The notes below the pieces were generated by a model. The model saw only the letters and a list, made by a program, of their open reading frames with translations. It was not told where the DNA came from and did no database searches. A stretch of 64,000 nucleotides of DNA from Falsiruegeria mediterranea M17 (GTDB lineage Bacteria; Pseudomonadota; Alphaproteobacteria; Rhodobacterales; Rhodobacteraceae), in the NCBI RefSeq assembly GCF_900302455.1, contig NZ_ONZG01000007.1, forward strand, positions 1 to 64,000. The letters are read 5' to 3'. Every line of letters starts with the position of its first letter. The first letter of the stretch is position 1. The position numbers and the translations under genes are program-made. Shown piece after piece: positions 1-9,631 of the stretch.

Positions 1-127
1 TCACCTTGGCCTTGTCGTGGCCGTAGGGCAGCAGATCATCCGAGGAAATGCCGATCTTGGCACCAATCTCCTGAATGGGTTTCTTGTTCGCCTCACGGGC
101 GATTTCAATGTCGGATTTGTAGCTCAT
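1..127 (-). CDS. fhs: Formate--tetrahydrofolate ligase, N-terminal fragment (cut by window edge)
   Basis: Only the first 42 codons lie in the window. They read [17 protein letters not shown] and later [13 protein letters not shown], which matches the conserved start of formate-THF ligase (SDIEIA...PI.EI...LG...DDL.PYG..KAK). The enzyme makes 10-formyl-THF from formate, THF and ATP, or runs in reverse to release formate during C1 oxidation. Lying beside a TMAO demethylase that passes a one-carbon unit to THF, it probably serves oxidation of TMAO methyl groups; that role is inferred. The ATG is at 125-127 and no upstream extension is needed. The LysR gene lies just upstream on the same strand, so the two may be co-transcribed. 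Identification is firm although only the N-terminus is visible. Confidence 0.85.
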   Translation of the reverse strand, partial: MSYKSDIEIAREANKKPIQEIGAKIGISSDDLLPYGHDKAKV

Positions 128-309
128 TGGCTTTCGGGTTCCCTGAAAAAGATCAAGATTCTCCGCACTCAACGGCACAAGCAATCAAGAGCAGAATCAA
201 AAACTTTCTCAAGGGTAAATAAATATTCCCATGGGTCAACCATGGATTCTCACCTAATCAAGGGAAACCGCGAACTGAAACTATAAGGCCCAAAGCTTCA
301 GTTTAGGGT

Positions 310-1251
310 TCAGATTCTCGCATAGCGTTTTCGCCCTGCGCTTAATCCCAAAAGCCAGTCTTCAACGATGCGGCGTTCTGGGAACGTCTTATGGGACGGG
401 GTTTGAAGAAGATAGTAGCCAGACTGCGTCCTTACAGAAGCATCAGGAATGGGACGAACCAAAGCGCCACTCTCCAGCAGTGGATCAACAAGATGAGCCC
501 AGCCCAACGCAATCCCCAACCCGTCAACAGCGGCTTGCACCGACAGAGGATACGTATTGAACGCGACAGCCCGCTCCGTCACTGCAGTGGTAACACCATT
601 TCCGTCAAGCCACGTCCTCCAAGTCATCCATTCCGCATGGCTACTTGTGACTTCGATCAGATCCAACTTCGGCAAATTTTCGAGGTTTGACGCATCCGGG
701 TTGTTCTTCAAATACTCTGGGCTGCATACGGGGAAAACGGTTTCACCAAAGAGAAGGCGCGCCTCGTAGCCGGGCCAATCGCCCTCTCCGCGCAAGATCG
801 TTAAATCCATGGCTTCTGACAAACACTCCGCATCGCTATCTGACGAAACCAATGAGATCCGAATGCGCCCGTTTGATTTGTTGAACTTACGAAGCTGTGG
901 CATCAACCAAAGCGAAGCAACCGAATTCGTCGCTGAGATGGACACGGTATTGGCCTGATGCTTGGCCAACATATCGCGACTGACCTCCCGCATAAGATCC
1001 AAAGACCGTTCCACGGTAGCCAACAGGATAGCCCCCTGTTGAGTCAGAGACACTGACCTGTGGCCTCTTACAAACAGAGGGACATCGTAGTGCTGCTCTA
1101 GCAGGCGAACTTTGCGGCTAATTGCCGTTTCCGAAATGTTAAGCACCTTGCTCGCCTGAGCGAAACTCTGCGCCTTGGCCGCTGCTTCGAAGGCCACTAG
1201 ATAGTCGAGAGGCGGAAGAATTTTTCCTGTAACAGGGGCTTTCCTAGGCAT
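310..1251 (-). CDS. LysR-family transcriptional regulator (GcvA-like), divergent from the TMAO operon
   Basis: This 313-residue protein has the LysR layout. An N-terminal winged helix-turn-helix spans about residues 15-75 (LDYLVAFEAAAKAQSFAQAS, then LNISETAISRKVRLLEQHYD). A substrate-binding effector domain occupies about 100-305 (VSISATNSVASLWLMPQL; VQAAVDGLGIALG). The length is normal for the family. It is transcribed away from the tmoX-like operon across a 237-bp spacer that carries several TTGCC/GGCAA half-sites. By the usual LysR arrangement it probably controls that operon and itself. The effector cannot be read from the sequence; TMAO or a related methylated amine is a guess from context. 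The family call is secure and the regulon is inference. Confidence 0.85.
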   Translation of the reverse strand: MPRKAPVTGKILPPLDYLVAFEAAAKAQSFAQASKVLNISETAISRKVRLLEQHYDVPLFVRGHRSVSLTQQGAILLATVERSLDLMREVSRDMLAKHQANTVSISATNSVASLWLMPQLRKFNKSNGRIRISLVSSDSDAECLSEAMDLTILRGEGDWPGYEARLLFGETVFPVCSPEYLKNNPDASNLENLPKLDLIEVTSSHAEWMTWRTWLDGNGVTTAVTERAVAFNTYPLSVQAAVDGLGIALGWAHLVDPLLESGALVRPIPDASVRTQSGYYLLQTPSHKTFPERRIVEDWLLGLSAGRKRYARI

Positions 1252-1280
1252 TTAGGAGCGATTTCCTGAGCTTGTTGAGT

Positions 1281-1430
1281 TTGCCATCAAAAACAATTGC
1301 CCGAGCCAATCGACATCCAATCAGGCAACGCCCTGTAAAGATAACGAAAAAATGCATTTGCCTCAAGAAATTTTAGGCAAAGCCCCCAAAATCTCTGTTC
1401 TGCATATTCAGTGATTCTGGGCAATATGCC
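1281..1430. promoter_or_regulatory. Divergent control region with six TTGCC/GGCAA half-sites
   Basis: TTGCC occurs at 1281, 1297 and 1358. GGCAA occurs at 1324, 1376 and 1420. The pair at 1357-1381 is a perfect inverted repeat, TTTGCCT-N11-AGGCAAA, which fits the T-N11-A rule of LysR-type operators. The site at 1420-1430 is the compact palindrome GGCAATATGCC and lies about 60 bp before the tmoX start. The cluster sits between the LysR gene and the TMAO operon, so it is the likely operator region. The repeats are directly visible; the binding protein is inferred. Confidence 0.6.
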
Positions 1431-1458
1431 GGAATTGAGGACCGGAAGAGTTCTATGA

Positions 1459-2439
<981 letters not shown>

Positions 2440-2524
2440 TAAGCTTGCGTTAAACAATGAAACTGGTGCGGCCTTGTTCATCCCTGGGATGCAAGGCCGT
2501 GCTCAACTGGAAAGAAAGATACTG

Positions 2525-3553
2525 ATGTCAGCCACTCCGCCAGTCATCTCGGCCCAAAACGTTTGGAAGTTGTTCGGTGCTTCGCCAGAAAGCTATCTGA
2601 AATCCATGCCTGCCGGGCGCAGTTTCGACGACATTCGGGCGGACGGATACATTGCCGGGGTCGCGGACGTCTCGATCGAGGTCGCCCGTGGCGAGATGCT
2701 GGTTATTATGGGGTTGTCCGGATCTGGCAAGTCCACTCTGGTGCGGTGTTTTTCACGCCTGCACGACATCACAGGCGGCACGATCAAAGTCGATGGTCAG
2801 GACATTATGGGCCTGAACGAACGCGAGCTGATCGAACTGCGCCGCAACAAGATGGGGATGGTGTTTCAGTCCTTTGGGCTACTGCCGCATCGCACCGTGC
2901 TGGACAATGTGGCCTTTCCGCTGGAAATGCGCGGCCAAGATCGCCACGACCGGCGCGAACGTGCGCTGGAGGTGATAAAACTCGTCGGTCTGGAAGGCCG
3001 CGAAGAGTATTTTCCACGTGAATTGAGCGGTGGTCAGCAGCAGCGTGTCGGCATTGCTCGGTCCCTTGCGATCGAACCCGACATCTGGTTTCTGGACGAG
3101 CCGTTCTCGGCGCTGGATCCGCTTATTCGGCGCGAGATGCAGGACGAATTCCTGCGCCTGCAAGAGATGCTGGGCAAAACCATCGTCTTCATTACCCACG
3201 ACTTTGACGAGGCTCTGCGCCTGGCGGATCGCATTGCGATCATGCGCAATGGCGCGGTCGAACAATGTGACACGCCCGACAAGATCGTGATGAACCCGGC
3301 CACCGAATATGTGGCCAAGTTTACAGAAGAAGTCGACAAGGCCCGCGTTGTGCACGCCAAGGGTCTTGCAAAGCCGGTCAATGGTCATGCGCTGGAAGGG
3401 GCCCCGATTGATGGCGGCGCCACGATTCATGAATTGGCGCGGGTGCTGGTCAACGACAATCGCATTCTTCTGCCCGTCGCAAACGATCAGGGCGTCGTAA
3501 CGGGTGTTCTGGAACGCGAGGCTGCGTTGAACATTCTGCTCGGGGCCGACTGA
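2525..3553 (+). CDS. tmoW: ATP-binding subunit of the TMAO/betaine-type ABC importer
   Basis: The 342-residue protein has a ProV/OpuAA-type ATPase domain: Walker A GLSGSGKST at 63-71, signature LSGGQQQRVGIA from 167, Walker B ending LDEP (D191, E192) and the switch histidine in FITHDFDE. The C-terminal 60 residues (IHELARVL...GVVTGVLEREAALNILLG) look like one reduced CBS-type regulatory module, as in osmolyte transport ATPases. The ATG at 2525 is chosen because it starts the conserved MSATPPVISAQNVWKLFG region and follows a GGAAAGAAAG purine stretch. An earlier start at 2474 would run back to near the tmoX stop. The stop overlaps the permease start (TGATG), implying translational coupling. 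The W/V letters for ATPase and permease are assigned from memory of the Ruegeria nomenclature. Confidence 0.82.
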   Translation: MSATPPVISAQNVWKLFGASPESYLKSMPAGRSFDDIRADGYIAGVADVSIEVARGEMLVIMGLSGSGKSTLVRCFSRLHDITGGTIKVDGQDIMGLNERELIELRRNKMGMVFQSFGLLPHRTVLDNVAFPLEMRGQDRHDRRERALEVIKLVGLEGREEYFPRELSGGQQQRVGIARSLAIEPDIWFLDEPFSALDPLIRREMQDEFLRLQEMLGKTIVFITHDFDEALRLADRIAIMRNGAVEQCDTPDKIVMNPATEYVAKFTEEVDKARVVHAKGLAKPVNGHALEGAPIDGGATIHELARVLVNDNRILLPVANDQGVVTGVLEREAALNILLGAD

Positions 3554-5535
3554 TGGCGACCCTGTCCACCGACATTCCGGACACCTCATCCAAGACCTGG
3601 AGCCGAGGCAGGATTTTGACCGTTCTGCTTGTTACAGCCTTTGCTCTGATCCTGGCCAAGGCTGTGGGCATATTGCCGGATTGGTTGAACCGCATTCCCG
3701 AAACGATGATCCCGCCAACGGCGCAAGTTCTGGATGCTGTCTTTAGCTTTATCCAAAATGACCTGGGCCTGATCCATGTCACCCGTTTCATCGCCGAAGG
3801 CCCGTTGGAGTTTCTTTTGGATACATCGGCCAACCTTCTCGAAGGCAAGCGCCGCTGGCCGCATTTGGGCCCGATCCCATGGTCGGCCATTGCTGCCGTT
3901 GCCGGGGTTGTTGGCTACGCCGTCGGAGGGTGGAGGCTGGCCGCATTGGGCGCGGGTACCTTCATCTGGACAGCCGCAATCGGTCAGTGGAAAATCGCAA
4001 TGCAGACAATGTCCGTCATCGTGGTTGCCGCACCGTTGGCCTTTTTGCTGGGTTTGGTTCTTGGCATCGCCGCCTGGAAGCATCGCGGGTTTGAGCGGAT
4101 GCTGAAGCCCATCCTGTCGGTGCTGCAAACCCTGCCCTTCTTCACCTACCTTTTGCCGGCCGTGATCTTTTTCAAGGTCGGGCCGACGGCCGGGGCCGTC
4201 GCAACCATCACCTTTGCGATCCCGCCGATGATCCTTATGACCACCCTGGGTCTGAAAAAAGTCAGCCCCGAGGTCGTCGAGGCCGGACAGATGTCAGGCT
4301 GTACCCGCTGGCAGATGTTGCGCCATGTCTATGTGCCGGCCGCACGCACCGAAATTCTGGTTGGGGTCAATCAGGTGATCATGCTGTGTCTGGCCATGGT
4401 TGTTCTGACCGCCTTTATCGGGATGCCCGGTCTTGGGGCCAAACTGCTTGCCATGATGGGCAGCTTTAAACTGGGCCGGTCGTTCGAAATTGGCGTCACG
4501 ATTGTTTTGCTGGCCGTGACGCTGGACCGGATGTCCAAGGCTTGGGTTGTCAAACAGCCCGTGCATTTTGAACGGGGCACGCCGTGGTGGAAGCGCCATC
4601 AGATCTCATTGATCGGGTTGGGCTTGTTTGTTGGCTTTATCCTGATCGCGCAGATCTTCCCGATCTTGGCCGAGGTTGGACGAAAACAGCACCTTAGCCA
4701 GGGCAAGGAAATCGATGTCGCGATCAAGTCGGTCCTAGCCATCGACGCCATCAAAGGCACAACTGAATGGTTGCGCTGGTTCCTGAACGTCAAGGTTCTG
4801 ATCCCGTTCCGCAACACGCTGCTGGCAATTCCAACGCCTGCGTTCATCCTGATGGTCGTTGCCTTTGCCTATTGGGTCGGCGGTCGCAAACCCGGTATCT
4901 ATGCTGCGATCTTTTTCACCATCGTTGCCTTTTCTGGCTGGTGGGACCGCTCGGTGATCACGCTGTATACGGTGATCTCCGCTGTGGCACTGGCCACGAT
5001 GATTGGCATTCCGCTCGGTGTCGTCGCCGCCCGGTCCTCGCGCTGGTCCAAGAATATTCTGTTGGCCTGCGACACAGCCCAGACCTTTCCCAGCTTCATC
5101 TACCTGATCCCCGCAATCATGCTGTTTGGGGTCAACGATGTGGCGGTTGTTTTCTCGATCCTGATCTTCGCCGCCGTCCCGCTGATCCGCTACACGATCA
5201 TCGGCCTGAGCAGCGTTCCACCCGAGATGACCGAAGCTGCCGACATGTCCGGCTCAACCCGCCGACAAAAGCTCTTTTCGGTGCAGTTCCCGCTAGCCCT
5301 GCCGACAATGGCAGTTGGATTCAACCAGGCCATCATGTTCGCTTTCTTCATGGTCATCATCGCTGCCTTTATCGGTACCCAGGACCTAGGGCAGGAATTG
5401 CAGCGCACGCTTGCGGGCACCGAACTTGGTAAGAACTTTGTCCTTGGCCTCAACGTCTCGCTGATGGCGTTGACCTTTGACATGGCGATCAGCAGTTGGG
5501 CCGAGCAGCGCAAAAAACGTCTGGGGCTTGATTGA
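3553..5535 (+). CDS. tmoV: Permease of the TMAO/betaine-type importer with two fused membrane domains
   Basis: At 660 residues this is about twice the size of a ProW-type permease. It contains two complete BPD_transp_1 domains in one chain. Each has the EAA loop that docks on the ATPase: EVVEAGQMSGCTRWQ near residue 243 and EMTEAADMSGSTRRQ near 561. Many hydrophobic helices surround both loops, with a long soluble linker (about 325-405) between the halves. One polypeptide would therefore form the whole transmembrane dimer. The start overlaps the ATPase stop by one base. Fused double permeases are, as I recall, a feature of the roseobacter TMAO transporter, which supports the substrate assignment. 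Function is inferred from family and operon. Confidence 0.8.
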   Translation: MATLSTDIPDTSSKTWSRGRILTVLLVTAFALILAKAVGILPDWLNRIPETMIPPTAQVLDAVFSFIQNDLGLIHVTRFIAEGPLEFLLDTSANLLEGKRRWPHLGPIPWSAIAAVAGVVGYAVGGWRLAALGAGTFIWTAAIGQWKIAMQTMSVIVVAAPLAFLLGLVLGIAAWKHRGFERMLKPILSVLQTLPFFTYLLPAVIFFKVGPTAGAVATITFAIPPMILMTTLGLKKVSPEVVEAGQMSGCTRWQMLRHVYVPAARTEILVGVNQVIMLCLAMVVLTAFIGMPGLGAKLLAMMGSFKLGRSFEIGVTIVLLAVTLDRMSKAWVVKQPVHFERGTPWWKRHQISLIGLGLFVGFILIAQIFPILAEVGRKQHLSQGKEIDVAIKSVLAIDAIKGTTEWLRWFLNVKVLIPFRNTLLAIPTPAFILMVVAFAYWVGGRKPGIYAAIFFTIVAFSGWWDRSVITLYTVISAVALATMIGIPLGVVAARSSRWSKNILLACDTAQTFPSFIYLIPAIMLFGVNDVAVVFSILIFAAVPLIRYTIIGLSSVPPEMTEAADMSGSTRRQKLFSVQFPLALPTMAVGFNQAIMFAFFMVIIAAFIGTQDLGQELQRTLAGTELGKNFVLGLNVSLMALTFDMAISSWAEQRKKRLGLD

Positions 5536-5536
5536 T

Positions 5537-5908
5537 ATGGGTCAGCTCGACGCCGCACGCACTGTTGCCCGATTTGACGACCCTGGCTTTATCCGGACTG
5601 AGATGGATGGTCTGTCAGACGCGCAAGTCTGGTGGAAAAACATCAGCTTTGACAAGACCACTGGGCGGGGCAGCTATCTGATGAAAATGGCACCGGGAAC
5701 TAGATCCAACCCGCATACCCATACCGGAACTGAAGAATTCTTTGTCCTCGAAGAGGATCTGACTGATCATGACGGGTTCAGTTATCGCAGCGGTGACTTC
5801 GTCAGCCTAGCTGCCGGATCCAGCCATTTCTCCCGTACCAAAACGGGCTGTCTTTTGGTGGTCACCCACCACGGTGCAACCAAAGCCATCGACGAGAGTG
5901 AACTATGA
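5537..5908 (+). CDS. Small cupin-domain protein inside the TMAO operon
   Basis: The 123-residue protein has a single cupin fold. The metal-binding pattern NPHTHTGTEEFFVLEEDL gives H60, H62 and E66/E67, and SSHFSRT gives H97, the usual metal-site residues of active cupins. The C-terminal half closes with CLLVVTHHG. The ATG at 5537 lies one base after the permease stop, and its own TGA overlaps the tdm ATG by four bases, so it is locked into the operon. I do not know a characterised function for this gene. A metal-dependent step on a TMAO breakdown product or a role in supporting Tdm are possibilities, not conclusions. The fold call is secure. Confidence 0.78.
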   Translation: MGQLDAARTVARFDDPGFIRTEMDGLSDAQVWWKNISFDKTTGRGSYLMKMAPGTRSNPHTHTGTEEFFVLEEDLTDHDGFSYRSGDFVSLAAGSSHFSRTKTGCLLVVTHHGATKAIDESEL

Positions 5909-8304
5909 CTGTGAAACCGGTTTTCGAGGTTCCGTTTGAGCGCAGCGGCGTTCTGGCCCCGGGTCTGCCAATCCTGCCCCACGGGACAGAGCGCCACCCT
6001 GTGCCCGGAGCAGGGTCGCGCGCGGTTCCCATTTCCAAGGGCGATACAATCTCGCTGCTGGATCGGGATGGCATGCAGCCGGCCGAGATGGTGTTTTTTG
6101 CCCCCGACCGCAGTTCCGATGCGGCCATGTTGGGTGCGCAGGGACATGGGCGCCCCGATGGGCTGATTGCCACGTTGGCGAACGGGTCACCGTCCGGTAA
6201 AAAGGTTCTGCGCGCACTGGAGGTTTCCGGATTCGATATCGGTCAGGGCGACGCGATCCGTGCTTTCACAGATGGATCGCGCCCCGGCGATATGGTCAGC
6301 TTTGTTGCTGAAAGCGACGGCCTTCTTCTTGTCGCTGCACCAGGTGAAGCGATGCGCCCGGAAAACAACAACCCGCCGACCGACATAATTCTATACATAC
6401 AACGTTTCGCACCGGGTCTGGAAAAGCCTAATGTCGGCCCTCCGGATCCGCTTGCCGACCCCCTAAAGGACATCAATGTCCAACCTGGGAATGCCCGCTC
6501 CTACGAAGTGAAGGCCGGAGAATTCATTCAGATCGTGGACGTCAAGGGACGCGAAAGTTCAGACTTTCAGGCTTTCAGCCGTCGCGCCTTGGACAAGGGG
6601 ATCGAACGCGAGATCGATCCGACAACCACCCGCAGCCTGATGGGCAACCTTTATCCGCAGCCTGGAATATTCTCGAAATACTGGTCGGTTGATCAGGAAC
6701 CACTGGTTGAGATCATTCAGGACACCTGCGGACGCCATGACACCTTTGGATTGGCCTGTACCGCACGGTACTACGAGGATCTTGGATATCCAGGTCATGT
6801 GAACTGCTCGGACAATATCAACAAGGATCTGGATCAGTACGGTATCAACCCGCGTGGTGGCTGGCAGGCGATCAACTTCTTTTTCAACACGATGCTGGAC
6901 GACACCAATGCCATCGGCATGGACGATCCGTGGTCGCGGCCGGGCGATTTTGTCTTGTTGCGCGCGTTGACCGATCTGGTCTGCGTCAGCACCGGATGCC
7001 CCTGTGACATTGACCCGGCCAACGGCTGGAACCCGACCGACATTCAGGTGCGCACCTACAAAGCGACCGAGGATTTCAAACGATCCTACGGCTATAGAAA
7101 ATCTGCGGAGGCGGATGTGGAAGAAACCAAGAAAACAGCATTTCACGACTGCTTTGCACGTCACACCCGGGATTTCATCGAATACAACGGCTATTGGCTG
7201 CCCAACACGATGACCAACCACGGTGCGATTGCCGAGTACTGGGCCTGCCGGGACAAGGTCGCCGTGATGGATCTGAGCCCGCTGCGCAAGTATGAGGTCG
7301 TGGGGCCGGACGCCGAAGAGCTGATACAGCTTTGTGTCACTCGTAACATGAAAAAGCTGAGTGTGGGTCAGGTCGTCTATACCGCCATGTGTTACGAGCA
7401 CGGCGGAATGATTGACGACGGCACAGTCTATCGCTTGGGCGAGACGAATTTCCGTTGGATTGGCGGCAACGACACCAGCGGGTTGTGGCTGCAGGAACAG
7501 GCGCAAAGACGCAATCTGAATGCTTGGGTGCGCAATTCGACCGATCAGCTGCACAACATCGCGGTTCAGGGACGGTTCAGCCGCGAAATCCTGTCCAAAA
7601 TCTTCTGGACCCCTCCGCAGCAGCCGACCATCGACGAATTGCCCTGGTTCCGACTGACCATTGCGCGTGTCGGGGATGTGGCGGGCACGTCCGTCGTTAT
7701 CTCGCGCACCGGATACTCAGGTGAACTGGGATACGAAATATTCTGTCATCCGAAGGACGCCGTCGAAATCTTTGATCGTGTTTGGGAAGTCGGCCAAGAC
7801 TATGGAATCACGCCGCTTGGCCTGGCAGCCTTGGACATGCTGCGGATCGAGGGGGGATTGATCTTTGCTGGCTCCGAATTTGACGATCAGACCGACCCCT
7901 ATGAGGCCGGTATCGGCTTTACCGTGCCGCTGAAGTCAAAGACGGACGACTTTACCGGGCGAACCGCAATCGAAGAGCGCAAGGCCCACCCTCACCGCAA
8001 GCTTGTCGGGTTTGAGATCCAAGGAGGAACAATCCCTTCTGCAGGGGATTGCGTTCGTATTGGCAAGGCACAAGTTGGAGAAATCACCAGTGCAATGAAA
8101 TCTCCCATACTGGGCAAAGTCATTGCTTTGGGGCGGGTTGCAACCACCCATGCTGTTGTTGGCACGGACATCGAGATTGGACAGTTGGACGGCCAGCAAA
8201 AACGACTGAAGGCCAAGATTGTGGCATTCCCGCACTTTGATCCCACGAAGGAGCGCGTAAAGGGAAAATATCCTGACGCAAACGTTCCAAACGCAGCGGA
8301 ATAA
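5905..8304 (+). CDS. tdm: Trimethylamine N-oxide demethylase (DUF1989 + GcvT fusion)
   Basis: The 799-residue protein joins an N-terminal DUF1989-type metal-binding half (about 1-400) to a C-terminal GcvT-like folate-binding half (about 425-790). Candidate metal ligands stand out: C275, C285, C301, C360, and C365/C367 in VSTGCPCD. The GcvT part shows FIEYNGYWLPNTM, VMDLSPLRKYEV, GYSGELGYE and LGLAALDMLRIEGG. This architecture is that of Tdm, which splits TMAO to dimethylamine and formaldehyde and can channel the C1 unit to THF. Linkage to a betaine/TMAO-type importer and to fhs agrees. The ATG overlaps the cupin stop. The closest alternative is a DmdA- or dimethylglycine-type demethylase, but those lack the DUF1989 half. 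Confidence 0.85.
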   Translation: MTVKPVFEVPFERSGVLAPGLPILPHGTERHPVPGAGSRAVPISKGDTISLLDRDGMQPAEMVFFAPDRSSDAAMLGAQGHGRPDGLIATLANGSPSGKKVLRALEVSGFDIGQGDAIRAFTDGSRPGDMVSFVAESDGLLLVAAPGEAMRPENNNPPTDIILYIQRFAPGLEKPNVGPPDPLADPLKDINVQPGNARSYEVKAGEFIQIVDVKGRESSDFQAFSRRALDKGIEREIDPTTTRSLMGNLYPQPGIFSKYWSVDQEPLVEIIQDTCGRHDTFGLACTARYYEDLGYPGHVNCSDNINKDLDQYGINPRGGWQAINFFFNTMLDDTNAIGMDDPWSRPGDFVLLRALTDLVCVSTGCPCDIDPANGWNPTDIQVRTYKATEDFKRSYGYRKSAEADVEETKKTAFHDCFARHTRDFIEYNGYWLPNTMTNHGAIAEYWACRDKVAVMDLSPLRKYEVVGPDAEELIQLCVTRNMKKLSVGQVVYTAMCYEHGGMIDDGTVYRLGETNFRWIGGNDTSGLWLQEQAQRRNLNAWVRNSTDQLHNIAVQGRFSREILSKIFWTPPQQPTIDELPWFRLTIARVGDVAGTSVVISRTGYSGELGYEIFCHPKDAVEIFDRVWEVGQDYGITPLGLAALDMLRIEGGLIFAGSEFDDQTDPYEAGIGFTVPLKSKTDDFTGRTAIEERKAHPHRKLVGFEIQGGTIPSAGDCVRIGKAQVGEITSAMKSPILGKVIALGRVATTHAVVGTDIEIGQLDGQQKRLKAKIVAFPHFDPTKERVKGKYPDANVPNAAE

Positions 8305-8320
8305 AAGCCGCAATCGGCTT
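8305..8320 (+). terminator. Short hairpin just after tdm
   Basis: AAGCCG-CAAT-CGGCTT forms a 6-bp stem with a four-base loop immediately after the tdm stop. No run of T follows directly, so it is a weak terminator candidate or an RNA-end stabiliser. Confidence 0.35.
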
Positions 8321-8340
8321 CCGCATGGGGCGTTTTCTAC

Positions 8341-8775
8341 ATGCCAAAAATACGACTGAAATTGCTGCTTTTGACTCTGCTTTCGAGCGTTCTTGCGACC
8401 TACTCTCAAGAAGTAATTGCTGCGGATTGCAGCCGTGTCCAAGAGGTTGAACGCTACTTAGTTTCAGATCGAGCTCCGACTGGGTCGCATTGTGAACGAT
8501 ACACAGGTCTTCAAAGCTCGGTCGGAGTATCGTGCTTTTGGGAATATCAGTTCAGAAGTGTAGAAGCGGACGAGTTTTTTGAACGAGCTTGGTTTGAGGT
8601 AACAAACTGCCGACACGGTGAAGCCTTTCTCGGGCAAAAAGGGGTGAATCATCCAGACAGCTATCAACAACGGAAGTTGCTGACAGACCTTGGAACCTAT
8701 CGAGTGACAAGAAAAGACAAAGGCTCGGAAAATCGCACTTTGATCTTCTTGAGTTACGAGAAAGCTGGCACTTAA
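8341..8775 (+). CDS. Small secreted protein of unknown function
   Basis: The 144-residue product begins with a clear signal peptide (about residues 1-28, a basic start then LLLLTLLSSVLATY, cleavage near VIAA). The mature part has four cysteines (AADCSRV, GSHCERY, VSCFWEY, TNCRHGE), which suggests disulfides in the periplasm. I recognise no family. The local base composition is visibly more AT-rich than the flanking tdm gene, consistent with acquired DNA. No good ribosome-binding site precedes the ATG. It lies 36 bp after tdm but is unlikely to belong to that operon by function. Coding status is supported by the signal peptide and length only. Confidence 0.5.
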   Translation: MPKIRLKLLLLTLLSSVLATYSQEVIAADCSRVQEVERYLVSDRAPTGSHCERYTGLQSSVGVSCFWEYQFRSVEADEFFERAWFEVTNCRHGEAFLGQKGVNHPDSYQQRKLLTDLGTYRVTRKDKGSENRTLIFLSYEKAGT

Positions 8776-9631
8776 AATAGTTCAAAACTGCAATTAAACC
8801 TCAAGTCTCAGCCATTCGTTGGACGAGGAAGAGGAAAACTAATTGGCAAGCGCCAAACCTATTTCAAAAAATCAATTAATTTCCAGATGACAACTAGCTG
8901 AGCCTACTAGCTAACAAAAAAACGGCGTCCGCATGCCGAGATGTCGGGAACAAGCCAACATGCTTCTGGAGAAGGCAAATTGGCCGAATGGAGTGCGCCC
9001 AACTTAACCATGCTGGTCCGCAACTTACCCCTTTGGGTCCTTTCCGGGATCTGCTGCACTGGGGTAATTCGCGCCCCGATCAGTTTGGGCCTGATTTTTG
9101 CTTTGGGGGTTTCTGTTTCGGTTGTTGTTGGTCTTCTCGTTTGCAGAGCCGGTCGGGAAGGCTAACCCCACCTTCCCTACACGAGCTCTGACCTACGCGT
9201 CGTTCAATGATGGCGTGTATCTCAAAAATCGAGCACCCTCACTGCAAACCGCGTGGGGAACCTTCTTTTTCACAGCTGTCGAATTGGAGAAAAAAACCAC
9301 CTTGAAAGAAGGAATCTGTAGCAAATCTCAGGGAATAACGCACCTCGAAGAAGCAGTGGTTACAAAGCCAATATCTGCCTTGCGCAGATAGTGTCCTTTG
9401 CAAAGTTGCTGCGACTGCAACCAGGCGCACCACGCAAACGGCCCTAAGCGGACCTTCGACCTTGGCGAAGCTAAGCTCTGTTCCGAGCCCTTAGCTGCCG
9501 ATTGAGATCGGCCCTCGCGAATGCTTCTTTAGGTGGTGAAGCAGACGTCAGGTATCTGATCTGGGAAGGTTAGCCTTCTCATTTTGGCTTTCCAGTGTTT
9601 TAGTCAGCTTCGAGCCATTCTGGAGCAGCCT
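8776..9631. other. 856-bp stretch with no gene I can support
   Basis: The stretch is relatively AT-rich at its start. A 74-codon plus frame at 8941-9165 has one hydrophobic segment but no ribosome-binding site and no recognisable family, so I do not call it. Nothing resembling a tRNA, transposase remnant or array was seen. The last 40 bp hold the likely promoter and leader of the esterase gene. Confidence 0.5.

Noticed and set aside
8941-9165. 74-codon frame with a hydrophobic segment
   Set aside because: No ribosome-binding site, no signal-peptide layout and no similarity I recognise; it lies in a stretch that otherwise looks non-coding.
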